A stretch of 64,000 nucleotides of DNA from Mycobacterium colombiense (GTDB lineage Bacteria > Actinomycetota > Actinomycetes > Mycobacteriales > Mycobacteriaceae), in the NCBI RefSeq assembly GCF_003284975.1, contig NZ_QMEU01000012.1:17414-81413 (forward strand). Reading direction: 5' to 3'. A program made the translations under genes and the position numbers. Positions 22,300 to 33,668 of this stretch are shown piece by piece. The notes beneath the pieces were generated by a model. The model ran no database searches. It was not told the DNA's origin and saw only the letters and a list, made by a program, of their open reading frames with translations. Each line of letters begins with the position of its first letter. Within the stretch, counting starts at the first letter, position 1.

Positions 22300-25187
22300 G
22301 CGCGCCCCCATTGGAGACCCAGCCGGCCGCGCGACCACGCATCGCGCGGCTGATCCATCGGCTTTCCGTCCCTATTATTCTGGGCTGGCTCGCGATTGCC
22401 GTCCTCATCAGCATCGGCGTTCCTTCGCTGGAGCAGGTCGAAGCGGAAAATGCGGTATCGCTGAGTCCGTTGGGTGCGCCGTCCTTCAAGGCGATGGAGC
22501 GCCTCGGCCAGGACTTCCAGGAGACCAATTCCGGCGCGCTGGCGATGGTCTTGCTGGAGGGCCAGCAGCAGCTCGGCGACGACGCGCACAAGTATTACGA
22601 CCGCCTGGTCAAGCTTCTGGAAGCCGATACCAAGCATGTGCAGCACGTCCAGAACTTCTGGGGTGATCCGCTGACCCGCGGTGCCGCGCAGAGCCAGGAC
22701 GGCAAAGCCGCCTACGTTCAGGTGAACCTGAACGGCAATCAGGGTGCGGCCGCGGGCGACGAATCCGTGGCGGTGGTCCGAAAGATCGTGCAGGAGGCTT
22801 CGCCCCCGCCTGGCTTGAAGGTCTATGTCACCGGGCCCGCGCCCATCGTCGCGGACATGAATATCGCGGGCCAAAAGACCGTCATCCTGGTTACGCTGGC
22901 CAGCCTCGCGGTCATCTTTTTGACGTTGCTGCTCGTCTATCGCTCGATTGTCACGGTCATCCTGCTGTTGCTGATCGTCGGCCTGGAATTGCAGATCGCA
23001 CGCGGGATGGTCGCCTTGATCGGGCATCTCGGGCTGGTCGGTCTCACCACTTTTGCCGTCAACCTACTGGTCGCCGCCGTAATCGCGACAGGTACCGACT
23101 ACGGCATCTTCTTCGTCGGCCGATATCAAGAGGCTCGGCAGGCCGGCGAAAGCCGCGAAGAAGCCTTCTATACGACGTTCAACGGCGTCGCCAAGGTTGT
23201 GTTGGCATCTGGGTTGACCATCGCCGGCGCGGTGCTCTGCCTCAGCTTCACCCGGCTCCCCTATTTCCAGCCGCTGGGCATCCCCTGTGCCGTCGGCATT
23301 TCGATCGCGGTCCTGGTGGCGATCACACTGGGGCCGGCCCTTATTGCCGCCGGAGCCCGGTTCGGTCTGTTCGAGCCACGGCGGGCGCTCTCGACCCGCA
23401 GGTGGCGACGCATCGGAACCGCGATCGTCCGGTGGCCGGCGCCCATCCTCATCGCGTCCTTGGCCGTAGCGCTGATCGGACTGTTGGCCCTGCCGAATTA
23501 CCGGCCCAGCTACGACGACCAGAAATTCATTCCGGCCAGCATCCCCGCCAACGTCGGGTACGCGGCCGCGGCCCGGCACTTCCCCGGCCAGCGCATGTCG
23601 ATGCCCGAGATTCTGTTGATCGAGACCGATCACGATTTGCGCAATCCGACGGACATGCTGGTCATCAACAAACTCGCCAAGGGCGTTCTTGCCGTTCCCG
23701 GAATCGCGACCGTGCAGACCGTGACCCGCCCCGAGGGAGTTCCGCTGCAGCACACGACGATTCCCTGGATCGTCAGCATGGGTCAGGCAAGCCAGATGCA
23801 GAACATGGCGTTCCAGAAGGACCGCATGGACGACATGCTCACCCAGGCCAACGAGCTGGGGAAGATGATCGGCATCATGCAGCACATGCTGGACCTGATG
23901 AAGGAGCTCGTCGCCACCACGCACCACATGGTCAAGACGACGCATGAAATGCAGGACATCACTTCGGATCTGCGAGACCGCGTTTCGGATTTCGAGGATT
24001 TCTGGCGCCCGCTGCGCAGCTATTTCTACTGGGAAAAGCACTGCTACGATATTCCCATCTGCTTCTCGCTGCGATCCATTTTCGACGCGATCGATGGCGT
24101 CGACGAGATCAGTGACAAGCTGGGCGACCTGGTGAAGAACCTTGATCAGCTGGACGCAATCCTGCCCGAGCTGGTCATGCAGATCCCGCCGATGATCGAA
24201 ACCATGTCGAGCATGCGCAACATGATGCTGACCATGCACAGCACCATGTCCGGCGTCATGGGCCAAATGGATTCGAGCGCAAAGGATCCCAGCGCCATGG
24301 GGCAGGCTTTCGATGCCTCGAGAAACGACGATTCGTTCTATCTGCCGCCCGGCATCATCAACGGCTCGGACTCCTTCAAGCGGGTCGAGAAGGTGTTCAT
24401 GTCGCCGGACGGCAAAGACGTTCGCCTGCTCATCTCGCAGCGGGGCGACCCGGCGACACCCGAGGGCCTGTCGCGGGTCGAACAGATCAAGACGGCGGCC
24501 GAGGAATCGCTCAAGGGCACTCCCCTGGAGAACGCCAAGATCTATCTCACCGGTACCGCGGCGATTACCAAGGACCTGGTGGACGGATCCAAATTCGACC
24601 TCTTGATCGCCGGCGTATCCGCGCTCTGCCTCATCTTCATCATCATGCTGATCATGACGCGAAGCTTCATCGCGGCCATGGTGATCGTCGGCACGGTTCT
24701 GCTGTCACTGGGCGCGTCCTTCGGGCTATCGGTGCTGGTCTGGCAGTACCTACTGCACATGCAGCTGCACTGGACGGTGCTGTCCACTTCGGTGATCGTG
24801 TTGTTGGCGGTGGGTTCTGACTACAACCTGCTGCTCGTCTCCCGCATGAAGGAGGAACTCGGGGCCGGGATCCACACCGGCATCATCCGTGCGATGGGCG
24901 GCACCGGAAAGGTCGTGACGAACGCCGGCCTGGTGTTCGCGTTCACCATGGCCTCGATGGTGGTCAGCGATCTGCGCAGCATCGGCCAGGTCGGTACGAC
25001 GATCGGCTTGGGCTTGTTGTTCGACACGCTGATTGTGCGAGCGTTCATGACGCCGGCCGTCGCCGCATTGCTGGGACGCTGGTTCTGGTGGCCACAGCGC
25101 GTCCGCCCGCGCCCGGCCAGCGCCATGCTGCGGTCCACCGGCCCCCGTCCATTGGTGCGTTCACTGCTCCTGAAGCAGCCGCAATAA
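22296..25187 (+). CDS. mmpL4a: MmpL-family RND transporter, GPL export (first copy)
   Basis: A 963-residue MmpL protein. There is one membrane helix near residue 25, a periplasmic porter domain (about 50-190), a five-helix block (about 190-400), a second large periplasmic domain with methionine-rich helices (about 420-760; [19 protein letters not shown]) and a C-terminal helix block. The proton-relay motifs are present: [17 protein letters not shown] in the first helix block and [16 protein letters not shown] in the second. MmpL4a and MmpL4b move GPL precursors across the inner membrane. It starts with an ATG overlapping the mmpS4 stop and is followed by a second MmpL 89 bp downstream, a pairing typical of GPL loci. 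Confidence 0.92.
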   Translation: MSAPPLETQPAARPRIARLIHRLSVPIILGWLAIAVLISIGVPSLEQVEAENAVSLSPLGAPSFKAMERLGQDFQETNSGALAMVLLEGQQQLGDDAHKYYDRLVKLLEADTKHVQHVQNFWGDPLTRGAAQSQDGKAAYVQVNLNGNQGAAAGDESVAVVRKIVQEASPPPGLKVYVTGPAPIVADMNIAGQKTVILVTLASLAVIFLTLLLVYRSIVTVILLLLIVGLELQIARGMVALIGHLGLVGLTTFAVNLLVAAVIATGTDYGIFFVGRYQEARQAGESREEAFYTTFNGVAKVVLASGLTIAGAVLCLSFTRLPYFQPLGIPCAVGISIAVLVAITLGPALIAAGARFGLFEPRRALSTRRWRRIGTAIVRWPAPILIASLAVALIGLLALPNYRPSYDDQKFIPASIPANVGYAAAARHFPGQRMSMPEILLIETDHDLRNPTDMLVINKLAKGVLAVPGIATVQTVTRPEGVPLQHTTIPWIVSMGQASQMQNMAFQKDRMDDMLTQANELGKMIGIMQHMLDLMKELVATTHHMVKTTHEMQDITSDLRDRVSDFEDFWRPLRSYFYWEKHCYDIPICFSLRSIFDAIDGVDEISDKLGDLVKNLDQLDAILPELVMQIPPMIETMSSMRNMMLTMHSTMSGVMGQMDSSAKDPSAMGQAFDASRNDDSFYLPPGIINGSDSFKRVEKVFMSPDGKDVRLLISQRGDPATPEGLSRVEQIKTAAEESLKGTPLENAKIYLTGTAAITKDLVDGSKFDLLIAGVSALCLIFIIMLIMTRSFIAAMVIVGTVLLSLGASFGLSVLVWQYLLHMQLHWTVLSTSVIVLLAVGSDYNLLLVSRMKEELGAGIHTGIIRAMGGTGKVVTNAGLVFAFTMASMVVSDLRSIGQVGTTIGLGLLFDTLIVRAFMTPAVAALLGRWFWWPQRVRPRPASAMLRSTGPRPLVRSLLLKQPQ

Positions 25188-25276
25188 GTGGTGGCTTTCC
25201 ACTTCAGGATGGGAACAGCGACCGTGGGGAAGACTGTGACACAGGGCAATTGCTACGCGCGCCTGGCGAGGGCCTT

Positions 25277-28192
25277 ATGACCACGCACCCACCCCGGCCT
25301 TCGCGCTTCGCGCGGTACATCCGTCACCTTGCGGTGTTCATCATCATCGGGTGGGTGGCGCTGACCCTGCTGGTGACGTTCGGGGTGCCGCGGCTCGAGA
25401 TTGTGGGCCAACAGCATTCGGTGCCGCTGGCCCCCCAGGACGCACCGGCGGTCCAGGCCATGCAGCGCATGGGCCGGGACTTCAAGGAATCCGATTCGGA
25501 CAGCTTCGCGATGCTGGTCCTGGAGGGTCAACAGCCGCTCGACGACAAGGCGCACGCCTACTACGACAAGCTCGTTGGTGAATTAAAAAGCGACACAAAG
25601 CATATCGAGCATGTGCAGGACCTCTGGGGCGATCGCCTCACCGCGGCGGGCGCCCAGAGCCCGGACGGCAAGGCCGTCTATGTGCAGTTGAATCTGGCGG
25701 GCAACCAGGGCACCACCCTGGGCCAGGAATCCGTGGCCTCGGTCCGCGACGCCATCGCACGAACGCCACCGCCTCCCGGGGTCAAGGCTTACGTCACCGG
25801 ACCCTCGGCGCTGTTCTCCGATATGCAACTCGCCGGTGACCGATCGATTCTGAAGATGACCATGATCGGCGCCCTGATCATCTTCATCGTGTTGCTCCTG
25901 GTGTACCGCTCGATCACGACCGTCATTTTGTTGCTGGTCACCGTCGGGATCGAGGTCTTCGCGGCTCGCGGGGTCATCGCCTTCATCGCCAACAACAACT
26001 GGATGCCACTGTCGACGTTCGCCGTCAACCTACTGGTGGCGCTGGCAATGGCCGCCGGCACCGACTACGCGATCTTCTTCTTCGGCCGCTATCAAGAGGC
26101 GCGCCAGGCGGGTGAAGATCGGCAGACGGCCTATTTCACCACCTATCGCAGCGTCGCTCCCGTCGTATTGGGTTCCGGCTTGACCATCGCCGGAGCCATG
26201 TTGTGCCTGAGCTTCACCCGGATGCCGATCTTCCAGACCATGGGCATGCCTTGCTCGGTGGGCATGCTCATTTCGGTGCTGATCGCCCTGACGCTGGTGC
26301 CGGCGGTGCTGACCGTCGGAAGTGGCTTCGGGTTGTTCGATCCGACGCGCACGATCGGGTTCGGCCGGTGGCGGCGCATCGGCACGGCGATCGTGCGCTG
26401 GCCAGCCCCCATTCTGTGCGCGACGATCGCGGTCGCCCTGGTGGGTCTGGTGACCTTGCCCGGTTACCAGACGAGCTACAACAACCGGCTGTACATGCCG
26501 GACAACGTTCCCGCCAACGTCGGTTACGCCGCCGCCGATCGTCACTTCAACCAGTCGCGGATGATGCCCGAGATCCTGATGATCGAATCGGATCACGACA
26601 TGCGGAACTCGGCGGATTTCTTGGTGCTGCACCGGCTTGCCAAGGGAGTCTTCGGAGTTCACGGGATCTCTCGTGTGCAGGGCATCACCCGGCCCGAGGG
26701 CACACCGATCCAGCACACGTCGATTCCGTTCCTGCTCAGCATGCAGCAGTCGATGATGAGTCAAGACGTCAAGTACATGCGGGCGCGCATGGACGACATG
26801 CTCGTCCAGGCGGACATGATGGCCAAGCAGATTACGATCATGAAGCGCATCTACGAACTGCAGAAGCGCATGACCGATATCACGCACGATTCGATCCAGA
26901 AGACCAAAGAAATGGCCGTCGTCCTTTGGGAGCTCCGCGACAAGATGTCGGACTTCGAGGATTTCTTCCGGCCGCTGCGTAGCTATTTTTACTGGGAAAA
27001 GCACTGCTACGACATCCCGATCTGCTGGTCGTTGCGGCAGATTTTCGAAATTCTCGACGGCGTCGACACGCTCAGCGACAAAATGGTGGGCCTGCTCCAG
27101 GATCTCGATCACATGGACCGGCTGATGCCGCAACTGCTCGAGCAGTATCCGCCGATGATCGCGATGTCCGAGGACATGCGGAACATGATGCTGACGAACC
27201 ACAGCACCATGTCCGGGATCCTCGGCCAGATGGACAGCAACGACAAGGACGCCGTTGCCATGGGAGAGGCATTCGACGCCTCGAAGAATGACGACTCGTT
27301 CTATCTGCCGCCGGATATCTTCGAGAATCCGGATTTCAAGCGCGCCATGGCCCAATTCCTGTCGCCGGACGGAAAGGCCGCTCGCTTCATCATTTCGCAC
27401 CGCGGCGACCCGGCAACGTCGGAAAGCGTGAACCGGATCGACAAGATCCGGCTGGCGGCGGAAGAAGCCCTCAAGAACACGCCGCTGGAAAATTCCAAGA
27501 TCTACATCGCGGGGACGGCGTCGACATTCAAGGACTTCCGGGACGGCTCCACGTACGACCTCTTTATTGCGGGCATCGGTGCGCTGTGTCTGATTTTCAT
27601 CATCATGCTGATTCTTACCCGAAGTTTCGTGGCGGCCCTGGTCATCGTAGGGACGGTGACGCTGTCACTGGGCGCATCATTCGGGTTGTCGGTGCTGATC
27701 TGGCAGTACATCTTCGGCATCAAGCTGTACTGGATGGTGCTGCCGATGTCGGTCATCGTCTTGTTGGCGGTCGGATCGGACTACAACTTGTTGCTGGTCT
27801 CCCGTATGAAAGAGGAGCTTGCCGGCGGCATAAACACCGGCATCATCCGCGCGATGGGCGGCACCGGTAAGGTCGTGACGAATGCCGGCCTGGTGTTCGC
27901 CTTCACTATGGCCTCGATGGTGGTCAGCGATTTGCGCATCATCGGTCAGGTCGGAACCACCATCGGCCTGGGTCTGATGTTCGACACGTTGATCGTGCGC
28001 TCGTTCATGACGCCTACCATCGCCGCGCTGCTCGGGCGCTGGTTCTGGTGGCCGCAATTGGTTCGGCCGCGGCCGGCCAGTCTGCTGCTGCGCTCCATAG
28101 GAACACGTCCGGCGGTACGCACCCTGCTCCACCACGACGACGACATGGACGCCCCCACGGCCGAGATCCCGATCGCCAGGCCTACCGTCTAG
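25277..28192 (+). CDS. mmpL4b: MmpL-family RND transporter, GPL export (second copy)
   Basis: A 971-residue MmpL protein paralogous to its upstream neighbour along its whole length, with the same helix layout and relay motifs ([33 protein letters not shown]). The second periplasmic domain again has methionine-rich helices around [14 protein letters not shown]. The start at 25277 ([15 protein letters not shown]) follows GAGGG and matches the N-terminus of mmpL4a. The longer open frame upstream lies within mmpL4a and is not coding. Tandem duplicates are usual in GPL loci, where both copies are needed. A separate substrate for each cannot be judged from sequence. Confidence 0.92.
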   Translation: MTTHPPRPSRFARYIRHLAVFIIIGWVALTLLVTFGVPRLEIVGQQHSVPLAPQDAPAVQAMQRMGRDFKESDSDSFAMLVLEGQQPLDDKAHAYYDKLVGELKSDTKHIEHVQDLWGDRLTAAGAQSPDGKAVYVQLNLAGNQGTTLGQESVASVRDAIARTPPPPGVKAYVTGPSALFSDMQLAGDRSILKMTMIGALIIFIVLLLVYRSITTVILLLVTVGIEVFAARGVIAFIANNNWMPLSTFAVNLLVALAMAAGTDYAIFFFGRYQEARQAGEDRQTAYFTTYRSVAPVVLGSGLTIAGAMLCLSFTRMPIFQTMGMPCSVGMLISVLIALTLVPAVLTVGSGFGLFDPTRTIGFGRWRRIGTAIVRWPAPILCATIAVALVGLVTLPGYQTSYNNRLYMPDNVPANVGYAAADRHFNQSRMMPEILMIESDHDMRNSADFLVLHRLAKGVFGVHGISRVQGITRPEGTPIQHTSIPFLLSMQQSMMSQDVKYMRARMDDMLVQADMMAKQITIMKRIYELQKRMTDITHDSIQKTKEMAVVLWELRDKMSDFEDFFRPLRSYFYWEKHCYDIPICWSLRQIFEILDGVDTLSDKMVGLLQDLDHMDRLMPQLLEQYPPMIAMSEDMRNMMLTNHSTMSGILGQMDSNDKDAVAMGEAFDASKNDDSFYLPPDIFENPDFKRAMAQFLSPDGKAARFIISHRGDPATSESVNRIDKIRLAAEEALKNTPLENSKIYIAGTASTFKDFRDGSTYDLFIAGIGALCLIFIIMLILTRSFVAALVIVGTVTLSLGASFGLSVLIWQYIFGIKLYWMVLPMSVIVLLAVGSDYNLLLVSRMKEELAGGINTGIIRAMGGTGKVVTNAGLVFAFTMASMVVSDLRIIGQVGTTIGLGLMFDTLIVRSFMTPTIAALLGRWFWWPQLVRPRPASLLLRSIGTRPAVRTLLHHDDDMDAPTAEIPIARPTV

Positions 28193-28363
28193 GTGCTTTT
28201 CGTCGTTTCATTGCCCGGGCAGCGGGGCGGTCGACACCCTCCGCGAAAAGCGCAGCGAAATGGATTGGAGGCCAATGAATTTGCTTCGAGTGCGCGGGAC
28301 TCCCCCACTGCAAAACTATCGATACCGTCAGCATGCCGTTGCGCACCGTGAAATACTCGTGCC

Positions 28364-29311
28364 GTGAGTCCACTTGCGATTGAGGTTGTAGGCCTCACAA
28401 AGACATTCGGGCGAAACACGATCGCGCTCAATGGCGTGGACTTTTCGGTTCCGGCCGGGACGGTGTGCGGGGTGCTCGGCCATAACGGCGCCGGCAAGAC
28501 CACCACGATCAATATCCTTTCCACGCTGATCCGCCCCAGCTCGGGCCGGGCCAGCGTCGCGGGGTACGACATCATCCGCCAGCCGTCCGAGGTGCGTGCC
28601 AGCATCGGGATGGCCGGGCAGTTCACCGGGATGGACCCCATGCTGACGGGCCGGGAGAACCTGGTGCTGTTCGGCCGGCTGCGCGGGCTGAACCGCAAGC
28701 GGGCGAAGGCTCGTGCCGATGAATTGCTCGAGCAGTTCGATCTCGTCGCCGCCGCAGACCGGCGGCTGTCGACCTACTCCGGGGGCATGTTCCGCCGCGT
28801 CGACCTGGCCAGCGCTCTGGTGGTGCCGCCGCAGGTGCTCTTCCTCGACGAGCCGACCACCGGGCTGGACCCACGGAGCCGCCGCGACGTGTGGGCCCTG
28901 GTGAGTTCGCTGACGGTGCAGGGCATCACCGTGCTGCTGACGACGCAGTATCTGGAAGAGGCCGACGTGCTGAGCGACTCGATCGTCGTCATCGATCACG
29001 GAAAGGTGATCGCCAGCGGCACCGCCGAGGAGCTCAAGAGGGCGGTGGGGACCAGCTACTGCCAGGTGACGCCGGCCAACCCAGCCGACCTGCCTCAGGT
29101 CGCGGCGGCGCTGAACGGTCTCGAGGGCGTCGACATCGACAACGACACCAATTCGGTGTCGGTGTTCGCGCCGGATGGGGTGGCCACCCTGGTCGAGGTG
29201 TTCCGCCGGGTCGACGCGCTCGGGCTCGAACTCACCGACATCTCGCTACGCAAGCCCTCCCTCGACGAGGCCTTCCTGCACCTGACCGAGCGGACCGCCT
29301 CCCGGTCATGA
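28364..29311 (+). CDS. drrA: ABC transporter ATP-binding protein DrrA
   Basis: A 315-residue ATPase of the daunorubicin-resistance type. Walker A is GHNGAGKTT, the signature is YSGGMFRRVDLASAL, Walker B is LFLDEPTTGLDP, and an H-loop-like segment follows in LLTTQYLEEAD. The C-terminal third is the DUF4162-like extension common in DrrA. The signature has an F in place of the usual R/Q (GGMFRR). The start is a GTG at 28364. It is translationally coupled to drrB (ATGA overlap). In GPL loci drrABC follows mmpL4 and is thought to take part in moving the lipid to the surface. The 171-bp gap from mmpL4b may hold its own promoter. Confidence 0.92.
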   Translation: MSPLAIEVVGLTKTFGRNTIALNGVDFSVPAGTVCGVLGHNGAGKTTTINILSTLIRPSSGRASVAGYDIIRQPSEVRASIGMAGQFTGMDPMLTGRENLVLFGRLRGLNRKRAKARADELLEQFDLVAAADRRLSTYSGGMFRRVDLASALVVPPQVLFLDEPTTGLDPRSRRDVWALVSSLTVQGITVLLTTQYLEEADVLSDSIVVIDHGKVIASGTAEELKRAVGTSYCQVTPANPADLPQVAAALNGLEGVDIDNDTNSVSVFAPDGVATLVEVFRRVDALGLELTDISLRKPSLDEAFLHLTERTASRS

Positions 29312-30048
29312 GCGCCCTGTCCGCCCTCACCGAGCGTTCGCTGATGTCGGCGGCCCGCGACGGCGAGATGATCTTCGAGATCCTCTCGCCGGCAGCGTAT
29401 TTGGCGGGGTTCAGTGTGGCGCTGCACGGCCTGATCGATACAGGACACATCAGTTACACGCAGTACTTCCTGCCCGCGGTGGTCGCCCAATCGATGATCT
29501 TCGTCGGCCTCCTTACCGCGGACCGCGCGGCTCGCGACCACGTGTCCGGATTCGGCGAACGAATGCGAACGCTGCCCGTCGCCGCGGTGGCCACTGTGAC
29601 CGCGCGCACCGCAGCTACCCTGATGCGCGCCGTGCTCTCCCTGGTGGTCGCGCTGATCGCGGGCTATGCCTTCGGTTTCCGGATCAGCGGCGGGTGGGGT
29701 CCCGCGCTGGCGTTCTTACTCATCTCCTTGCTGCTGTGCCTGGCGGTGGCGCTGGGCGCCGACGCGCTCGGATCGCGCGCCAAGACCGTGCAGGGGGCCA
29801 GCCACCTCTTGTTCGTCCCCCAGCTGCTGCTGTTCATGCTCTCCACCGGCATCGCCCCCGAAAAGACCTTTCCGGACTGGCTGCGCCCCTACGTGCGTAA
29901 CCAGCCGGTGTCACAGTTCGCCGAGACCCTGCGCGGCTTGGCCACCGGTCACGTGATCCTCAGCAACCTGATGGCCACCCTTGCGTGGTGCCTCGGCATG
30001 GTCCTGGTGTTCGGCGCAATTACCGTGCGGATGCAGAGGCGCGGCTAG
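29308..30048 (+). CDS. drrB: ABC-2 type permease DrrB
   Basis: A 246-residue polytopic membrane protein of the ABC-2 family. About six hydrophobic segments are visible, including [50 protein letters not shown] and [18 protein letters not shown]. The conserved ABC-2 region with [20 protein letters not shown], just after the fifth segment, is present. The ATG at 29308 overlaps the drrA stop by 4 bp. It is expected to pair with DrrC as the membrane channel energised by DrrA. Confidence 0.9.
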   Translation: MSALSALTERSLMSAARDGEMIFEILSPAAYLAGFSVALHGLIDTGHISYTQYFLPAVVAQSMIFVGLLTADRAARDHVSGFGERMRTLPVAAVATVTARTAATLMRAVLSLVVALIAGYAFGFRISGGWGPALAFLLISLLLCLAVALGADALGSRAKTVQGASHLLFVPQLLLFMLSTGIAPEKTFPDWLRPYVRNQPVSQFAETLRGLATGHVILSNLMATLAWCLGMVLVFGAITVRMQRRG

Positions 30049-30839
30049 TGACGCATCACCTCGAGGCAGAGGGATCTCTGTTGGCCCAAAGCTGGGTGCA
30101 GGCCGGCCGACTCCTGTTGCGATGGCGGCGCGACCAAGCGGTGCTGATGGGGTCGCTTCTGCTACCCGTGTGCCTGCTATTGATCTACAAAATCGTGCTG
30201 GGCGAGCAGGTGCAGAAGGTCACGGGTGTCGACAGCATTTATGGCATCGTTCCCATGTGCGCGGTGATCTCAGGGCTCTTCGGGTCTCTGGGCAACTCCG
30301 TCGGGATCACCATGGACCGCGAGTCGCGCCTGCTCAGCCGGATGTGGATACTGCCGATTCACCGAGCCAGCGCGATCACCGGCTGGATCATCGCCGAGGT
30401 AGTGCGGGCTTTCATCGGCACCATCCTGATTACCGCCCTTGGGCTGGCAATGGGACTGCGCTTCCTCCAAGGTTGGCCTGCGGCAGTGCTTTTCCTGCTG
30501 ATCCCGTCAATTGTGGTGACGGGGTTTACCGCCCTGGTGATGGCGATGGCGATCCGCAACAATGGCCGAACCGCGATGACTTGGGTGCTCGGCGTCACTT
30601 TTGCACTGGCGTTCGTCAATCCCGGTGCAACTCCGCTCAAGTTGTTCCCGGATTGGGCTCAGCCCTTGATCCGCATACAGCCGGTTTCGCCGCCCATCGA
30701 GACGATGCGCTCCCTGGCACTCGGCGGTCCGATCATGTGGCCACTTCTGACGACTTTGATCTGGGCGGTCGTGCTGCTAGCGGTGTTCATCCCAGTGGCC
30801 GTGCGCGGCTACCGGTTGGCTGCCGAGGCCAACGCGTGA
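30048..30839 (+). CDS. drrC: ABC-2 type permease DrrC
   Basis: A 263-residue ABC-2 permease, paralogous in layout to DrrB: a long cytoplasmic N-terminus, then about six membrane segments ([57 protein letters not shown] and others) and the family motif [19 protein letters not shown]. The GTG start at 30048 shares one base with the drrB stop (TAGTG). The stop overlaps the next gene's start by 4 bp. In the M. avium complex drrC marks the boundary where serovar-specific sugar genes begin, and the same is seen here. Confidence 0.9.
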   Translation: MTHHLEAEGSLLAQSWVQAGRLLLRWRRDQAVLMGSLLLPVCLLLIYKIVLGEQVQKVTGVDSIYGIVPMCAVISGLFGSLGNSVGITMDRESRLLSRMWILPIHRASAITGWIIAEVVRAFIGTILITALGLAMGLRFLQGWPAAVLFLLIPSIVVTGFTALVMAMAIRNNGRTAMTWVLGVTFALAFVNPGATPLKLFPDWAQPLIRIQPVSPPIETMRSLALGGPIMWPLLTTLIWAVVLLAVFIPVAVRGYRLAAEANA

Positions 30840-31801
30840 CTCACCCGGACCAGGTACCGGCCAATCCACTGGTCTCGGTGTGCGTGCCGATGTACAACAA
30901 CGGCACGACCATCGAGCGCTGTCTGCGCAGCGTCCTGGATCAGGACGGCGTGGAGTTCGAGATCCTCGTGGTCGATGACCAGTCGGCGGATGACGGCACC
31001 CGCGTTGCCGCGTCGCTGCTCCGCGAGGGAGACCGGCTGGTACGCAACGAATCTCGGCTCGGCCTGAACGGTAATCACAATAAGTGCCTGGAACTCGCCC
31101 GCGGCGAATACATCCAGTTCCTGCACGGCGACGACTGGTTACTTCCCGGAGCCCTGCGGACGCTGGCCCGCTGTTTCGACGACCCCGACGTAGGACTGAC
31201 CTTCGCTCCCCGGCGGGTGCAAGCCGACGACCTTCCCTGGAGCGAGCGACGAAAAGCACCGAGCAAGCTGCATGTCTACTTTGCGAAGCTGCGCGAGCAT
31301 AACCGCGGGTCGTCACTGGTCCTTCAGTTGGTCGGCCTCTGGGGTGCGAGCGCGAATCTGGTCGGCGAACCGAGTTGCGTGATGTTCCGGCGCCAGCTGG
31401 CACTGGATGCCGGCGGCTTACGCGACGACGTCTATCAGACCGTCGATTTGGACTTCTGGTTGCGCCTCATGCTGCGGGGGGCGGTTTGTTTTGTGCCCCA
31501 GGAACTCTCGGTGCGACACCACACCGCGGCAACGGAGTCGGCGAATATCACGAAGGCCCACCGACACTGGCTCGACCAGCTACGAATTCTGACCTGGATG
31601 ATCATAGATCCGGCGTCTACCCGTCTGGTCCGCGCCGCAGCGATTTCCTGGTGGTTGCTTGCATGGCTGGGGCTGTTCATCAAGGTGACGCTCTTTGGGC
31701 CTCGGCGGTCGTCACGACTGAAAACATTGCTAGCAGCGCCTTTTAGTGAGTTCGCGCGTGCGAGACGATTCCGCGACCAGTTGATGCGGCGATCGGGGTG
31801 A
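30836..31801 (+). CDS. GT2-family glycosyltransferase
   Basis: A 321-residue glycosyltransferase of family 2 (GT-A fold). It starts [21 protein letters not shown], with the nucleotide-binding [10 protein letters not shown] and a DXD-like segment in [14 protein letters not shown] hydrophobic C-terminal segment ([20 protein letters not shown]) may anchor it to the inner membrane. The GTG start overlaps the drrC stop, so it is co-translated with the exporter genes although it belongs functionally with the sugar island. It probably adds one sugar to the growing GPL oligosaccharide; donor and linkage cannot be told. Confidence 0.85.
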   Translation: MTHPDQVPANPLVSVCVPMYNNGTTIERCLRSVLDQDGVEFEILVVDDQSADDGTRVAASLLREGDRLVRNESRLGLNGNHNKCLELARGEYIQFLHGDDWLLPGALRTLARCFDDPDVGLTFAPRRVQADDLPWSERRKAPSKLHVYFAKLREHNRGSSLVLQLVGLWGASANLVGEPSCVMFRRQLALDAGGLRDDVYQTVDLDFWLRLMLRGAVCFVPQELSVRHHTAATESANITKAHRHWLDQLRILTWMIIDPASTRLVRAAAISWWLLAWLGLFIKVTLFGPRRSSRLKTLLAAPFSEFARARRFRDQLMRRSG

Positions 31802-31876
31802 TGGCGGTGGGATGTAAAACCGCCCATTGCAATGCAAAAGGCTGCATCATGACGGGACAGTGGTCCGTCGACGTAA

Positions 31877-32554
31877 GTGGGTGATGTCGGGGTGTATCAG
31901 GCAACGGAGCACGCTGCCGGCAAGACGCCGACGCGTGTCGGCCTCCTCGGTGCTGGGGCACAGGCCCGCGAAGTCGCCTCCTACTTGCCGTCCGGTACTG
32001 AGGTGTTTTGGGCCGTTTCCGCCACCCACCTCGATCTGAACGCAACCGATCAAATTGATATCGCCTCCCCCTCATCGGCTGCAAGAGATTTGCCGGTCGT
32101 CGGCGCAGTTGGCGCACCGGCATTGCGTCGCGAATTGGTCGCCGCGTGGCCGGGTAAGCGCTTTCTGACCGTCGTCTCTACTGCGGCTTACATCGACTCG
32201 TCGTGCCTGATTGGTGACGGCGTCGTCATCGCGCCTGGCGCGGTCCTTACCGTCGACGTAGTCGTCGGTGATCATTGTCAGGTCAACATTGGAGCGACTA
32301 TCAGCCATGACGTGCGCCTTGGATCATTCGTAACTGTTGGCCCTGGCGCACACATTTCGGGTCATGTCCACCTCGGCGACGGTGTGTTCGTCGGCGTGGG
32401 GGCAAGCATTTCTAATAACGTGTCAATAGCATCGGGTGTCGTAATCGCCGCTGGCGCGACGGTGCTGGCCGATGTGATGACACCAAACGCAGTCGTTGCA
32501 GGCGTTCCTGCATCGGTCGTGAAGACTCGGAACGGGTGGCTCGATGTCCTCTGA
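31877..32554 (+). CDS. PglD/NeuD-type sugar acyltransferase (hexapeptide repeat)
   Basis: A 225-residue protein with an N-terminal nucleotide-binding-like part (RVGLLGAGAQAREVASYL) and a C-terminal left-handed beta-helix of hexapeptide repeats (IGDGVVIAPGAVL, VGDHCQVNIGATISHDV, GDGVFVGVGASISNNV, IAAGATVLADV). This is the layout of the PglD/NeuD family, which acylates amino groups or hydroxyls of nucleotide-activated sugars. The probable catalytic His is in ATISHDV. The gene overlaps the following aminotransferase by 11 bp, so the pair very likely makes an N-acylated amino-deoxy sugar. The start is a GTG at 31877; a GTG at 31892 is possible. By eye GC is lower than in the flanking conserved genes, consistent with a transferred island. 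Confidence 0.85.
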   Translation: MGDVGVYQATEHAAGKTPTRVGLLGAGAQAREVASYLPSGTEVFWAVSATHLDLNATDQIDIASPSSAARDLPVVGAVGAPALRRELVAAWPGKRFLTVVSTAAYIDSSCLIGDGVVIAPGAVLTVDVVVGDHCQVNIGATISHDVRLGSFVTVGPGAHISGHVHLGDGVFVGVGASISNNVSIASGVVIAAGATVLADVMTPNAVVAGVPASVVKTRNGWLDVL

Positions 32555-33668
32555 GATTCCGTTCATCCGCCCAAACTTTCCCGAGCCCGCTGAGGTGGCT
32601 GAGGACCTAGCAGAGATAGTGCGCGCCAATCGGTACACAAACTTTGGCCCAAAAGAGCAAGAGTTCACCCTCGCCTTGGAGCGGTACTTAGGACCAGACC
32701 TGCACGTGGCGACGGTCGCTAACGGGACCCTTGCCTTGATCGCTGCGCTGCAGGTCACGCTGGGCCATGGCGGCCGCGATCGCTACTTGTTAATGCCCTC
32801 GTTTACGTTCGTCGCTGTTGCCCAGGCCGCTGAGTGGACCGGATACTTGCCTTTGTTCATCGACATTGACGCCGAAACTTGGCAGCCAAGTGTTGCCTCC
32901 GCGAGTGCCGTGCTGAAGACCCGACGCGATCGGGTGGCCGGAATTTTGCTTCCGAATGTCTTCGGGGTCGGCAACCCCGACATTGATTCGTGGGAGAAGC
33001 TCGCAGCCGAGTGGGACTTGCCGCTCGTGATCGACTCTGCGGCCGGGTTCGGTTCGGCATACGCGGACGGCAGGCGCGTCGGCGGACGCGGGGCCTGTGA
33101 AATCTTTTCCTTTCATGCAACCAAGCCATTCGCAGTTGGCGAAGGCGGCGCATTGGTCTCACGCGATCCTCACGTTGTCGAACAGACGCGTCGGTTTCAA
33201 AACTTTGGGTTTAACGAAGCCCGAGAGTGCACGCAGCTCGGAATTAACGGCAAGCTGCAAGAGATTAGCGCCGCCATCGGCCTGCGCCAGCTGGTCGAGC
33301 TTGATCGCCGCCTGGCGAGCCGTCGCAAAGTCTTCGACTGCTATCGCGCCGAATTGAGCGGCGTCGGCCTGCAATTCCAGCCCAACGCCGAAGCCTCATC
33401 GCTGTGCTTTGTAAGCGCCTGCTGCAGTTCAGTGGAACATAAAGCCAAGGTACTCGGCAGTCTGCAGAGTTACTCGATCCAAGCCCGCGATTACTACAAC
33501 CCACCGCTACACAAGCAGCCGTACTTCATGGCGGACTCGCGACTGCCGCCAACCGAACTACCGGTCACGGAAGACATCTGCTCGCGGATCGTATCTCTGC
33601 CAGTCCATGACGACATGGCATCCGCCGACGTCTCACGCGTCGTGGCGGGTACACGGAATGGGAGTTAG
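32544..33668 (+). CDS. DegT/DnrJ/EryC1-type sugar aminotransferase
   Basis: A 374-residue PLP-dependent enzyme of the DegT/DnrJ/EryC1 family. It has FIRPNFPEP at the start, NGTLALIAAL in the cofactor region, an acidic PLP-pyridine contact in PLVIDSAAGFGS, and the Schiff-base lysine in SFHATKPFAVGEGG. These enzymes convert a keto group of a nucleotide-linked deoxy sugar to an amine, at C3 or C4. With the overlapping acyltransferase upstream this predicts an acylamido-dideoxyhexose. Such sugars are known at the tip of some M. intracellulare serovar GPLs. Which carbon is aminated cannot be told. The matching keto-sugar synthase is not in this window. Confidence 0.88.
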   Translation: MSSEIPFIRPNFPEPAEVAEDLAEIVRANRYTNFGPKEQEFTLALERYLGPDLHVATVANGTLALIAALQVTLGHGGRDRYLLMPSFTFVAVAQAAEWTGYLPLFIDIDAETWQPSVASASAVLKTRRDRVAGILLPNVFGVGNPDIDSWEKLAAEWDLPLVIDSAAGFGSAYADGRRVGGRGACEIFSFHATKPFAVGEGGALVSRDPHVVEQTRRFQNFGFNEARECTQLGINGKLQEISAAIGLRQLVELDRRLASRRKVFDCYRAELSGVGLQFQPNAEASSLCFVSACCSSVEHKAKVLGSLQSYSIQARDYYNPPLHKQPYFMADSRLPPTELPVTEDICSRIVSLPVHDDMASADVSRVVAGTRNGS

